Shown here one piece after another: positions 33,501 through 44,159 of a stretch of 64,000 nucleotides of DNA; the first letter of the stretch is position 1; every line of letters starts with the position of its first letter. The DNA is from Brassica napus (lineage: Eukaryota; Streptophyta; Magnoliopsida; Brassicales; Brassicaceae), in the NCBI RefSeq assembly GCF_020379485.1, contig NW_026014840.1, positions 1-64,000 on the forward strand, given 5' to 3'. The position numbers were made by a program, and so were the translations under genes. The notes beneath the pieces were generated by a model. That model had not been told where the DNA came from, made no database searches, and saw only the letters and a list, made by a program, of their open reading frames with translations.

Positions 33501-36500
33501 ATCAGGTGATTCCAGTTTCCCAGTTTGGGAATAGCACAGCTTCTTCGTCGTTCCAATCAAACCAGGATGAATCACTTTGTAAGAAGCTTGATTTGGATAC
33601 ATAAAGTGGTGGAGAATCACCAGGAAGTTGAATAAATCTCATAGGAGTTGGCATGAAGAAGTTATCCCACTTTCAAATCAGGTGATTCCAGTTTCCCAGT
33701 TTGGGAATAGCACAGCTTCTTCGTCGTTCCAATCAAACCAGGATGAATCTCTTTGTAAGAAGCTTGATTTGGATACATAAAGTGGTGGAGAATCACCAGG
33801 AAGTTGAATAAATCTCATAGGAGTTGGCATGAAGAAGTTATCCCACTTTCAAATCAGGTGATTCCAGTTTCCCAGTTTGGGAATAGCACAGCTTCTTCGT
33901 CGTTCCAATCAAACCAGGATGAATCACTTTGTAAGAAGCTTGATTTGGATACATAAAGTGGTGGAGAATCACCAGGAAGTTGAATAAATCTCATAGGAGT
34001 TGGCATGAAGAAGTTATCCCACTTTCAAATCAGGTGATTCCAGTTTCCCAGTTTGGGAATAGCACAGCTTCTTCGTCGTTCCAATCAAACCAGGATGAAT
34101 CACTTTGTAAGAAGCTTGATTTGGATACATAAAGTGGTGGAGAATCACCAGGAAGTTGAATAAATCTCATAGGAGTTGGCATGAAGAAGTTATCCCACTT
34201 TCAAATCAGGTGATTCCAGTTTCCCAGTTTGGGAATAGCACAGCTTCTTCGTCGTTCCAATCAAACCAGGATGAATCACTTTGTAAGAAGCTTGATTTGG
34301 ATACATAAAGTGGTGGAGAATCACCAGGAAGTTGAATAAATCTCATAGGAGTTGGCATGAAGAAGTTATCCCACTTTCAAATCAGGTGATTCCAGTTTCC
34401 CAGTTTGGGAATAGCACAGCTTCTTCGTCGTTCCAATCAAACCAGGATGAATCACTTTGTAAGAAGCTTGATTTGGATACATAAAGTGGTGGAGAATCAC
34501 CAGGAAGTTGAATAAATCTCATAGGAGTTGGCATGAAGAAGTTATCCCACTTTCAAATCAGGTGATTCCAGTTTCCCAGTTTGGGAATAGCACAGCTTCT
34601 TCGTCGTTCCAATCAAACCAGGATGAATCACTTTGTAAGAAGCTTGATTTGGATACATAAAGTGGTGGAGAATCACCAGGAAGTTGAATAAATCTCATAG
34701 GAGTTGGCATGAAGAAGTTATCCCACTTTCAAATCAGGTGATTCCAGTTTCCCAGTTTGGGAATAGCACAGCTTCTTCGTCGTTCCAATCAAACCAGGAT
34801 GAATCACTTTGTAAGAAGCTTGATTTGGATACATAAAGTGGTGGAGAATCACCAGGAAGTTGAATAAATCTCATAGGAGTTGGCATGAAGAAGTTATCCC
34901 ACTTTCAAATCAGGTGATTCCAGTTTCCCAGTTTGGGAATAGCACAGCTTCTTCGTCGTTCCAATCAAACCAGGATGAATCACTTTGTAAGAAGCTTGAT
35001 TTGGATACATAAAGTGGTGGAGAATCACCAGGAAGTTGAATAAATCTCATAGGAGTTGGCATGAAGAAGTTATCCCACTTTCAAATCAGGTGATTCCAGT
35101 TTCCCAGTTTGGGAATAGCACAGCTTCTTCGTCGTTCCAATCAAACCAGGATGAATCACTTTGTAAGAAGCTTGATTTGGATACATAAAGTGGTGGAGAA
35201 TCACCAGGAAGTTGAATAAATCTCATAGGAGTTGGCATGAAGAAGTTATCCCACTTTCAAATCAGGTGATTCCAGTTTCCCAGTTTGGGAATAGCACAGC
35301 TTCTTCGTCGTTCCAATCAAACCAGGATGAATCACTTTGTAAGAAGCTTGATTTGGATACATAAAGTGGTGGAGAATCACCAGGAAGTTGAATAAATCTC
35401 ATAGGAGTTGGCATGAAGAAGTTATCCCACTTTCAAATCAGGTGATTCCAGTTTCCCAGTTTGGGAATAGCACAGCTTCTTCGTCGTTCCAATCAAACCA
35501 GGATGAATCACTTTGTAAGAAGCTTGATTTGGATACATAAAGTGGTGGAGAATCACCAGGAAGTTGAATAAATCTCATAGGAGTTGGCATGAAGAAGTTA
35601 TCCCACTTTCAAATCAGGTGATTCCAGTTTCCCAGTTTGGGAATAGCACAGCTTCTTCGTCGTTCCAATCAAACCAGGATGAATCACTTTGTAAGAAGCT
35701 TGATTTGGATACATAAAGTGGTGGAGAATCACCAGGAAGTTGAATAAATCTCATAGGAGTTGGCATGAAGAAGTTATCCCACTTTCAAATCAGGTGATTC
35801 CAGTTTCCCAGTTTGGGAATAGCACAGCTTCTTCGTCGTTCCAATCAAACCAGGATGAATCACTTTGTGAAAAGCTTGATTTGGATACATAAAGTGGTGG
35901 AGAATCACCAGGAAGTTGAATAAATCTCATAGGAGTTGGCATGAAGAAGTTATCCCACTTTCAAATCAGGTGATTCCAGTTTCCCAGTTTGGGAATAGCA
36001 CAGCTTCTTCGTCGTTCCAATCAAACCAGGATGAATCACTTTGTAAGAAGCTTGATTTGGATACATAAAGTGGTGGAGAATCACCAGGAAGTTGAATAAA
36101 TCTCATAGGAGTTGGCATGAAGAAGTTATCCCACTTTCAAATCAGGTGATTCCAGTTTCCCAGTTTGGGAATAGCACAGCTTCTTCGTCGTTTCAATCAA
36201 ACCAGGATGAATCACTTTGTAAGAAGCTTGATTTGGATACATAAAGTGGTGGAGAATCACCAGGAAGTTGAATAAATCTCATAGGAGTTGGCATGAAGAA
36301 GTTATCCCACTTTCAAATCAGGTGATTCCAGTTTCCCAGTTTGGGAATAGGACAGCTTCTTCGTCGTTCCAATCAAACCAGGATGAATCACTTTGTAAAA
36401 GCTTGATTTGGATACATAAAGTGGTGGAGAATCACCAGGAAGTTGAATAAATCTCATAGGAGTTGGGATGAAGAAGTTATCCCACTTTCAAATCAGGTGA

Positions 36501-37522
36501 TTCCAGTTTCCCAGTTTGGGAATAGCACAGCTTCTTCGTCGTTCCAATCAAACCAGGATGAATCACTTTGTAAGAAGCTTGATTTGGATACATAAAGTGG
36601 TGGAGAATCACCAGGAAGTTGAATAAATCTCATAGGAGTTGGCATGAAGAAGTTATCCCACTTTCAAATCAGGTGATTCCAGTTTCCCAGTTTGGGAATA
36701 GCACAGCTTCTTCGTCGTTCCAATCAAACCAGGATGAATCACTTTGTAAGAAGCTTGATTTGGATACATAAAGTGGTGGAGAATCACCAGGAAGTTGAAT
36801 AAATCTCATAGGAGTTGGCATGAAGAAGTTATCCCACTTTCAAATCAGGTGATTCCAGTTTCCCAGTTTGGGAATAGCACAGCTTCTTCGTCGTTCCAAT
36901 CAAACCAGGATGAATCACTTTGTGAAAAGCTTGATTTGGATACATAAAGTGGTGGAGAATCACCAGGAAGTTGAATAAATCTCATAGGAGTTGGGATGAA
37001 GAAGTTATCCCACTTTCAAATCAGGTGATTCCAGTTTCCCAGTTTGGGAATAGCACAGCTTCTTCGTCGTTCCAATCAAACCAGGATGAATCACTTTGTA
37101 AGAAGCTTGATTTGGATACATAAAGTGGTGGAGAATCACCAGGAAGTTGAATAAATCTCATAGGAGTTGGCATGAAGAAGTTATCCCACTTTCAAATCAG
37201 GTGATTCCAGTTTCCCAGTTTGGGAATAGCACAGCTTCTTCGTCGTTCCAATCAAACCAGGATGAATCACTTTGTGAAAGCTTGATTTGGATACATAAAG
37301 TGGTGGAGAATCACCAGGAAGTTGAATAAATCTCATAGGAGTTGGCATGAAGAAGTTATCCCACTTTCAAATCAGGTGATTCCAGTTTTCAAGTTTGGGA
37401 ATAGCACAGCTTCTTCATCGTTCCAATCAAACCAGGATGAATCACTTTGTGAAAAGCTTGATTTGGATACATAAAGTGGTGGAGAATTACCAGGAAGTTT
37501 AATAAATCTCATAGGAGTTGGC
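30531..37522 (+). repeat. Centromeric satellite array 3 (~40 monomers)
   Basis: Same 176-bp satellite and orientation. The first ~80 bp contains two truncated copies, 36 and 41 bp long, each starting TAAAGTGGTGGAGAATCACC. The first full monomers carry ATTTGGC, CTCCTTG and AGATCT variants in the same order as at 18115-18485 in array 2. From about 34.1 kb the diagnostic site is always A. Near the right end GTGAAAAGC and GTTGGGATG variants appear (35868, 36465, 36922, 36991, 37449). The final monomer is more mutated and is cut at GTTGGC by the C2 LTR. Confidence 0.95.
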
Positions 37523-38056
37523 TGTTGAGATGAGGAAGTCATTATGAGAAGGAGAGGAAGAGCTGAGCAAGTGATGGGAAAGAGTACGGACAGTACGGCC
37601 TTTGTACGGACAGGGGCTTGGCCGTACATCTGAGGAAACATGAAGGAAGAAGGAGATGGGTGAGTAAAGCCTCTAGAGTACACGGAAGGTCTCAAGACTG
37701 ATCAGACCGTTTAGGGATAAGGGCGGGACGAGCCTTATCCATCCAGGCCGTGGACAGGCTGTAAAGGCCAAGCGTGTGAGCCTTACCATCCGTGAATTCA
37801 AAAGAGACGCTCCCCCCTTTGGCTTGACTTCACATGCTTATGACTAGTGCTGCTTTCTCTTGACTTGTAAACCCTAATGCCTCTTCTATAAATATTGTAA
37901 CCTCATCTCATAATAAGATTAGACAGTTCTAAACAATCTCTCTCTTTACTCATTTCATTATGATTCTCCATTAGTCTCTAATCTGTCTCTTAATCTCTTA
38001 TTCTCCTTCTATAATCCTTTCTAAACTCAGATAATCATTTATATCCTTAAATCTCA
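37523..38056 (+). repeat. 5' LTR of C2 (534 bp)
   Basis: TGTTGAGATGAGG...ATCTCA, starting directly at satellite. It carries GTACGG at 37584, 37593 and 37604 with an inverted CCGTAC at 37622, a telo-box AAACCCTAA at 37869-37877 and TATAAATA at 37887-37894. Confidence 0.93.
37869..37894 (+). promoter_or_regulatory. Telo-box plus TATA box in C2 5' LTR
   Basis: AAACCCTAA (37869-37877) lies 10 bp upstream of TATAAATA (37887-37894). Telo-boxes near transcription starts are known plant cis-elements. The TATA position, about 160 bp before the LTR end, fits the U3/R boundary. The same pair is in the 3' LTR at 43335-43360. Confidence 0.65.
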
Positions 38057-38058
38057 TA

Positions 38059-38076
38059 TGGTATCAGAGCCAGGTT
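38059..38076 (+). other. Primer binding site of C2
   Basis: TGGTATCAGAGCCAGGTT, two bases after the LTR end; initiator tRNA-Met type and identical to the C1 and NA0 sites. Confidence 0.9.
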
Positions 38077-38320
38077 GATTGAAATCTGAGTTCGTGAGTG
38101 ATTCTCTTAAGGATTCAAGTTTGAAACTTTAAGAGAACAAGTGAGTGTGTTTGAGAGTTTCTTGAGAGTTCAAAAGCTCAAGGTACTTTGCGTGTGTCTT
38201 GGTGATCCGTGGGAGGTTCATTTGAAGACTCAAGGGTAAATCTGTGTTCTAGAGGGCAGTGTGGGTTCTCAGTACAAGATCTAACCGGTTGTTCAAGCTG
38301 TAGACGTCAAGCTGTTCAAG

Positions 38321-38689
38321 ATGGAAAGTGGTATGAAGATGAAGGTCGCGGTGACATTCAAAGGAAGCAACTACCTAGTCTGGTCTAGGATGGTGAAGAC
38401 TTCTGTGGGAAGCAAGGGTTTGTGGAAGCATATCACATCTGGTGAAGCTCCAAAGGCGATTACTCAGGAGGGTGATGCAGAGAGCTCCGAGGAGAGTGTT
38501 GTGGAGAAGTGGCAACAAGAAGACATGATGGTAATGTCAGTCCTTCATGCCTCTTTGGAGCCGGCTATCCTAGATGCTTATAGCTACTGTGAGACAGCCA
38601 AGGAGCTGTGGGATACTCTGAAGAAAGTGTATGGAAACGTTTCTAACCTGAACCGAGTGTTTGAAGTCAAAAGGCAATCAACGAGTTAA
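38321..38689 (+). pseudogene. C2 gag N-terminus, terminated by frameshift
   Basis: A frame starting at ATG 38321 (MESGMKMKVAV...) encodes the N-terminal Gag domain, aligned with the C1 start (MESNKAVVPV...). It runs in register to FEVKR and then shifts: a G-run near 38673-38674 is one base short compared with C1 and C4, giving a stop at 38689. Translation of the rest of the polyprotein would need a frameshift or the loss would be lethal. It could also be a sequencing error in a homopolymer. Confidence 0.88.
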
Positions 38690-38700
38690 CCCAAGATGAC

Positions 38701-41700
38701 ATGGAGTTTACTAAGCACTTGGGGAGGTTCAGGACACTGTGGTCTGAGTTGGAGATGTTGAGACCAAGCACGGTTGATCCAGAGCTTCTAAATGAGAGGC
38801 GTGAGCAGGACAAGGTCTTTGGGTTGCTGCTCACATTGAACGCAAGCTACAATGGTCTCATTCAGCACATGCTAAGGTCCGAGAAGTTACCTGACCTTGA
38901 GGAGGTGTGTGCTCAGATACAGAGGGAGCAGGGCTCAATGGGTTTGTTTGGAGGCAAGGGAGACTTATCTCTTGCAAATGCTGTGCAATCTGACCGTGAA
39001 GAGCCTCCACAAGCCAACAAAGCTGGTTACAACAAGTATGAGGATAAGAAGTTCAATGGGAACTGTGATCATTGCAAGAGGTATGGGCACAAGAAGATTC
39101 AGTGCTGGATACTCCATCCCCACTTGAAGCCGGCTAAGTTCATAAAGGAGAAAGAGGCAAAAGCTCACATGACTGAAGGATCAAGCGGAGCAGGGCCATC
39201 CAACCGAGGAACTGAAGTGGAGAACCGTGAAGGAAATGGAAAAGCTTTGGTGACCTATACTGGAGCTATCAACCCCCGAGGCAATGATCAAGACTTCATC
39301 AGGAGGTCCGAGATGGATGCACTCATCAAAATGCTCAAGGATAATGGTAACATTCATGGGTATTCATTTGGTGCTTCTATGATTGCTAGAACTATAGAAA
39401 TGACTCACAGTGAGGCTGAGATTGCTAGGATTGATAGTAAGGCTGGAATTGAGCATTGCATTGATAGAAATGCTAGGATGAATGCATATAGATCAAAATG
39501 TATCTGCCATCATGCTAGCAATGCATCCAAACCATTGATTATAGATTCAGGTGCATCTCATCATATGATTAGTGACACCAACCTGATTAAAGATATAGAA
39601 CCTACTAATGGATGTGTGATGATTGCAAATGGAGATAAGATACCTATTAAGGGAATAGGAAACTTAAAGCTATTTGATAAGAACACTAGAGCATTTTATA
39701 TTCCTGAATTCACATCAAATCTACTTTCAGTTAAGAAATGCACTACTGATTTGAATTGCAATGTTATATTCAGTCCTAATGATGTGAAGTTTCAGGATAT
39801 TGAGAGCAGCCAATTGATTGGAAAAGGAGTTACAAAGGGAGAGTTATACATGCTTGAGAAGCTTGATCCTGTTTCCAATCATAACTGCTCATTTACTTCT
39901 GCTTCTAGTTTGAATAAAAATGCATTGTGGCATGCTAGACTAGGTCATCCCCATGAGAGGGCTTTAAACTTGATGTTACCAGGTGTGGTTTTTGAAAATG
40001 ATAAGTGTGAAGCTTGCATTTTAGGCAAGCATTGTAAGAATGTGTTTCCAAGAACATCTACTGTTTATGAAAATTGCTTTGATTTGATTCATACTGATGT
40101 GTGGACTGCACCTAGTTTCTCTAGAGACAATCATAAGTATTTTGTCACATTCATTGATGAAAAATCTAAATACACCTGGTTAACACTAATTCCATCAAAA
40201 GATAGGGTGATAGATGCATTTAAGAACTTTCAAGCTTATGTGACTAACCATTATCATGCTAAGATTAAAATTTTGAGATCAGATAATGGAGGAGAGTACA
40301 CAAGCTATGCGTTCAAAAGTCATCTAGATCATCATGGAATACTTCATCAAACAAGCTGTCCCTACACACCACAACAGAATGGTGTAGCTGAGAGGAAGAA
40401 CAGGCACTTGATGGAGGTGGCTCGGTCATTAATGTTCCAAGCCAATGTACCTAAGAGATTCTGGAGTGATGCTGTATCCACTGCTTGCTATCTAATCAAC
40501 CGAATGCCTACAAGGGTGTTGAAGGATCAAGCACCATTTGAAGTACTAAACAAGCGCAAGCCATCCTTGGCATACATGAGAGTGTTTGGATGCTTATGCT
40601 ATGTGTTGGTACCAGGAGAGTTGAGGAACAAGCTAGAAGCAAGAAGCAGAAAGGCAATGTTCATTGGCTACTCAACAACTCAAAAAGGATATAAGTGTTA
40701 TGATCCAGAAGCTAGAAGGGTACTTGTATCTAGAGATGTGAAGTTTATTGAAGAAAGAGGATACTATGAAGAGAAGAATCAAGAAGACTTGAGGGATCTT
40801 ACATCAGATAAGGCTGGAGTCTTAAGGATTATTTTGGAAGGTCTCGGTATCAAGATGAACCAGGATCAGTCCACAAGAAGTGGACAACCAGAAGAGAGCT
40901 CAACTGAACCAAGTAGAGCTGCTCAAACACCTCACCTTGATCATGAGGGGGGAAGTGAACCTGAAACTCAAGAAAATGGCCAAGAAGGAGTCGGCTTGAG
41001 TGAAGAAGGAGAAGAGTTCAACTCAGGTTCTCATCATCAAGGTGAGCAAGACCGAGGAGATGAAGAACATCAAAGTGAAGCACAAGAACTGCATACACAA
41101 GATGAGCCAGTTCAAGTGCAAGAACAACCAGTATTGAGGAGAAGCACAAGGCTTAGAAAGGATCCTTCCTCTTGGGTAAACACGCGAGTGTACTACAATG
41201 CCCAAGCTGTGGAGCATCCTTCTCAAGTTGTGTGTTCCTTTGCTCAATACCCTGAAGAACATTGTGCATTCATGGTTAACTTGGATGAGAACTATATTCC
41301 AAGAAGCTATGAAGAAGCAATCATGGATAAAGAATGGAAGGAATCAGTTGGAGCTGAGGCAGGAGCCATGATCAAGAATGATACATGGTATGAGAGTGAG
41401 TTACCAAAAGGGAAGAAGGCTGTGAGTAGTAAATGGATATTCACAATCAAGTATAAGGCTGATGGAAAGGTTGAGAGGAAGAAGTCAAGGCTAGTAGCAA
41501 GAGGTTTCACTCAAACTTATGGAGAAGATTACATAGAAACCTTTGCACCAGTAGCTAAACTACATACAATACGGATTGTATTAAGCTTGGCTGTGAATCT
41601 TGGATGGGGGTTATGGCAAATGGATGTGAAGAATGCATTCCTACAAGGTGAACTTGAGGATGAAGTATATATGCATCCACCTCCAGGCCTGGAACACTTA

Positions 41701-42849
41701 GTGAAGAGAGGGAATGTGTTGAGATTGAAGAAAGCTATCTATGGGCTGAAGCAATCACCAAGAGCTTGGTACAACAAGCTGAGCACTACTCTGAATGGCC
41801 GAGGCTTCAAGAAGTCTGAACTAGACCACACTCTCTTCACACTCACGACTCCCTCAGGTATGATTGCACTTCTTGTGTATGTTGATGATATCATTATCAC
41901 AGGAAGTGATAAGGAAGGTATCATAGCAACCAAGGAGTTCCTTAAATCCATGTTTGAGATTAAAGATTTGGGAGAAATGAAATACTTTCTTGGAATTGAG
42001 ATATGTAGATCCAAGGAAGGTTTATTCATGTCCCAAAGGAAGTATACACTTGATCTTTTGAAAGGTGCAGGTGCTTATGGAGGCAAGACAGCAAGGATGC
42101 CTATGGAGGATGGTTACAAAGTCCCACGAGAGGGGGAGATTGAAGACAGCAAACCTTATCAGGATCCTAAACTCTATAGAAAACTAGTTGGCAAATTGAT
42201 TTATCTTACCATAACTAGACCTGACATTTGTTTTGCTGTGAATCAGGTGAGTCAACACATGCAAGTTCCTAAGGAGCATCATTGGCGCATGGTGGAGAGG
42301 ATCTTGATGTATCTCAACGGCTCACCTGATCAAGGAGTATGGATGGGTTGCAATGGAAGCACTGAAGTGGTTGGATACTGTGATGCAGATTGGGCTGGTG
42401 ATAGAGCAGACAGGAGATCAACCACAGGCTATTGCACATTCATTGGAGGCAACTTGGTGACATGGAAGAGTAAGAAGCAGAAGGTGGTCTCTTGCTCAAG
42501 TGCAGAAGCTGAGTATAGAGCTATGCTGAAGCTTACCAACGAGTTGGTGTGGATCAAAGGCATCTTGAAGCATTTGGAGATTGATCAAGCCACGCCAATG
42601 ACAATGCATTGTGATAACCAAGCAGCCATTCACATTGCATCCAACTCGGTGTTTCATGAGAGAACCAAGCACATTGAAGTTGATTGCCACAAGGTGAGGC
42701 AAATGATCATTCTAGGAGTCATCTTGCCATGTTACACGAGGAGTGAAGATCAGTTGGCTGATGTGTTCACCAAGGCTGCAAGACAGAAGACAATGGAGTC
42801 CATTCATATCAGGTTGGGCCTCATTGATCTTGGGAAGAGAAGGAGCTGA
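38701..42849 (+). CDS. C2 gag-pol polyprotein (remaining 1382 codons)
   Basis: The longest copia frame here, read from the internal Met of MEFTKHLGRF. Landmarks: Gag zinc knuckle CDHCKRYGHKKIQC (from residue ~122), protease IIDSGASHHMISD (Asp ~282), integrase zinc region HARLGHPH (~411) with CEACILGKHC, and integrase DDE residues at Asp ~466 (HTDVWTAP), Asp ~528 (SDNGGEYTS) and Glu ~564 (NGVAERKN), so the last two are 35 residues apart as in active integrases. RT carries QMDVKNAFLQGELEDEVYM and YVDDIIITG (Asp ~1062), and RNase H has CDADWAGD (~1228), SSAEAEYRA and HCDNQAAIH. All catalytic residues seem intact. The real start is upstream at 38321, separated by the gag frameshift. Apart from that lesion this is the best candidate source of proteins for the NA elements. 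Confidence 0.94.
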   Translation: MEFTKHLGRFRTLWSELEMLRPSTVDPELLNERREQDKVFGLLLTLNASYNGLIQHMLRSEKLPDLEEVCAQIQREQGSMGLFGGKGDLSLANAVQSDREEPPQANKAGYNKYEDKKFNGNCDHCKRYGHKKIQCWILHPHLKPAKFIKEKEAKAHMTEGSSGAGPSNRGTEVENREGNGKALVTYTGAINPRGNDQDFIRRSEMDALIKMLKDNGNIHGYSFGASMIARTIEMTHSEAEIARIDSKAGIEHCIDRNARMNAYRSKCICHHASNASKPLIIDSGASHHMISDTNLIKDIEPTNGCVMIANGDKIPIKGIGNLKLFDKNTRAFYIPEFTSNLLSVKKCTTDLNCNVIFSPNDVKFQDIESSQLIGKGVTKGELYMLEKLDPVSNHNCSFTSASSLNKNALWHARLGHPHERALNLMLPGVVFENDKCEACILGKHCKNVFPRTSTVYENCFDLIHTDVWTAPSFSRDNHKYFVTFIDEKSKYTWLTLIPSKDRVIDAFKNFQAYVTNHYHAKIKILRSDNGGEYTSYAFKSHLDHHGILHQTSCPYTPQQNGVAERKNRHLMEVARSLMFQANVPKRFWSDAVSTACYLINRMPTRVLKDQAPFEVLNKRKPSLAYMRVFGCLCYVLVPGELRNKLEARSRKAMFIGYSTTQKGYKCYDPEARRVLVSRDVKFIEERGYYEEKNQEDLRDLTSDKAGVLRIILEGLGIKMNQDQSTRSGQPEESSTEPSRAAQTPHLDHEGGSEPETQENGQEGVGLSEEGEEFNSGSHHQGEQDRGDEEHQSEAQELHTQDEPVQVQEQPVLRRSTRLRKDPSSWVNTRVYYNAQAVEHPSQVVCSFAQYPEEHCAFMVNLDENYIPRSYEEAIMDKEWKESVGAEAGAMIKNDTWYESELPKGKKAVSSKWIFTIKYKADGKVERKKSRLVARGFTQTYGEDYIETFAPVAKLHTIRIVLSLAVNLGWGLWQMDVKNAFLQGELEDEVYMHPPPGLEHLVKRGNVLRLKKAIYGLKQSPRAWYNKLSTTLNGRGFKKSELDHTLFTLTTPSGMIALLVYVDDIIITGSDKEGIIATKEFLKSMFEIKDLGEMKYFLGIEICRSKEGLFMSQRKYTLDLLKGAGAYGGKTARMPMEDGYKVPREGEIEDSKPYQDPKLYRKLVGKLIYLTITRPDICFAVNQVSQHMQVPKEHHWRMVERILMYLNGSPDQGVWMGCNGSTEVVGYCDADWAGDRADRRSTTGYCTFIGGNLVTWKSKKQKVVSCSSAEAEYRAMLKLTNELVWIKGILKHLEIDQATPMTMHCDNQAAIHIASNSVFHERTKHIEVDCHKVRQMIILGVILPCYTRSEDQLADVFTKAARQKTMESIHIRLGLIDLGKRRS

Positions 42850-42868
42850 TCCTCTTGGCTGTGAGGTC

Positions 42869-42989
42869 TTTACTCTTTTTCCCTCATCAAGGTTTTGTCC
42901 CAATGGGTTTTCCTTGGTGAGGTTTTTAATGAGGAAGATCTCATAGCCATCCAAGCTTAGGCTTTCACAAAGCTAAGCTTGAGGGGGAG
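42869..42989 (+). other. C2 conserved 3' block and polypurine tract
   Basis: 42869-42936 holds TACTCTTTTTCCCTCATC, then TTTTGTCCCAATGGGTTTTC and GGTTTTTAATGAGG. After a spacer of ~40 bp comes the PPT AAGCTTGAGGGGGAG (42975-42989), abutting the 3' LTR. The arrangement matches that before the NA1 LTRs. Confidence 0.82.
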
Positions 42990-43522
42990 TGTTGAGATGA
43001 GGAAGTCATTATGAGAAGCAGAGGAAGAGCTAAGCAAGTGATGAGAAAGAGTACGGACAGTACGGCCTATGTACGGACAGGGGCTTGGCCGTACATCTGA
43101 GGAAACATGAAGGAAGAAGGAGATGGGTGAGTAAAGCCTCTAGAGTACACGGAAGGTCTCAAGACTGATCAGACCGTTTAGGGATAAGGGCGGGACGAGC
43201 CTTATCCATCCAGGCCGTGGACAGGCTGTAAAGGCCAAGCGTGTGAGCCTTACCATCCGTGAATTCAAAAGAGACGCTCCCCCTTTGGCTTGACTTCACA
43301 TGCTTATGACTAGTGTTGCTTTCTCTTGACTTGTAAACCCTAATGCCTCTTCTATAAATATTGTAACCTCATCTCATAATAAGATTAGACAGTTCTAAAC
43401 AATCTCTCTCTTTACTCATTTCATTATGATTCTCCATTAGTCTCTAATCTGTCTCTTAATCTCTTATTCTCCTTCTATAATCCTTTCTAAACTCAGATAA
43501 TCATTTATATCCTTAAACATCA
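42990..43522 (+). repeat. 3' LTR of C2 (533 bp), also 5' LTR of a following partial copy
   Basis: TGTTGAGATGAGG...AAACATCA. GTACGG hexamers start at 43051, 43060 and 43071. The telo-box is at 43335-43343 and TATAAATA at 43353-43360. It is followed by TA and a PBS instead of target DNA. Confidence 0.92.
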
Positions 43523-43818
43523 TATGGTATCAGAGCAAGGTTGATTGAAATCTGAGTTCGTGAGTGATTCTCTTAAGGATTCAAGTTTGAAACTTTAAGA
43601 GAACAAGTGAGTGTGTTTGAGAGTTTCTTGAGAGTTCAAAAGCTCAAGGTACTTTGCGTGTGTCTTGGTGATCCGTGGGAGGTTCATTTGAAGACTCAAG
43701 GGTAAATCTGTGTCCTAGAGGGCAGTGTGGGTTCTCAGTACAAGATCTAACCAGTTGTTCAAGCTGTAGACGTCAAGCTGTTCAAGATGGAAAGTGGTAT
43801 GAAGATGAAGGTCGCGGT
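43523..43818 (+). mobile_element. Partial copia leader: PBS, 5' leader and first gag codons
   Basis: It matches C2 38057-38352 closely: a PBS with one change (TGGTATCAGAGCAAGG), the leader, and the first ~10 gag codons (ATGGAAAGTGGTATGAAGATG). It breaks at GTCGCGGT and joins LTR X. This makes LTR-internal-LTR-internal order, the signature of inter-element recombination or of insertion next to a relative. Confidence 0.85.
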
Positions 43819-44157
43819 TGTTCAGATGAGTTGAGTATATGGATATGAAGAGATAAGGAGTTGAAGAGAAGAGGAGAAAGAGAATGAGGGGACTTTGGGC
43901 AAGCATGGTACGGACGGCCGTACAAGGCCGTACATGGCCGTACCGTCCGTACCAAATGTCTCAACCAGAAGTTACCCAACCTCGACCAAGTGAAACCGTA
44001 ACAAGGCAGATGTTACCTTAAGGGTTTAGTGAAGAGGATAAGACCGGTGAAAGGATAAGGGACGCGCGGTGCCAGGCTCTAATCTGTCTCTTAATCTCTT
44101 ATTCTCCTTCTATAATCCTTTCTAAACTCAGATAATCATTTATATCCTTAAACATCA
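43819..44157 (+). repeat. Chimeric copia LTR X (339 bp)
   Basis: It starts TGTTCAGATGAGTTGAG, unlike C2 but close to the outer end of the C1 LTR, and ends with the C2-type sequence from CTCTAATCTGTCTC (about 44078) to AAACATCA. It therefore joins the start of one LTR subfamily to the end of another. An inverted repeat (GGTACGGACGG at 43907, CCGTCCGTACC ending 43953) encloses more CCGTAC motifs. It is followed by TA and then inverted C3 sequence. Confidence 0.75.
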
Positions 44158-44159
44158 TA

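Larger units (their letters stand above)
37523..43522 (+). mobile_element. Ty1/copia LTR retrotransposon C2
   Basis: Two LTRs of 534 and 533 bp (37523-38056 and 42990-43522), PBS (38059-38076), a 244-bp leader, gag-pol (38321-42849), conserved 3' block (42869-42936) and PPT (42975-42989). The LTRs differ at about 8 positions (~1.5 percent), so C2 is older than C1. There is no target-site duplication because the 3' LTR is followed not by target DNA but by another PBS and leader (43523-43818), as in a tandem or recombined element. The coding frame is intact except for a one-base loss in gag. Confidence 0.93.

Noticed and set aside
288..37329. 60-100-codon open frames in the satellite (MNKSHRSWHEEV... 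type)
   Set aside because: They repeat with every monomer, depend on single-base indels, and have no coding signal; they are chance frames in satellite DNA.
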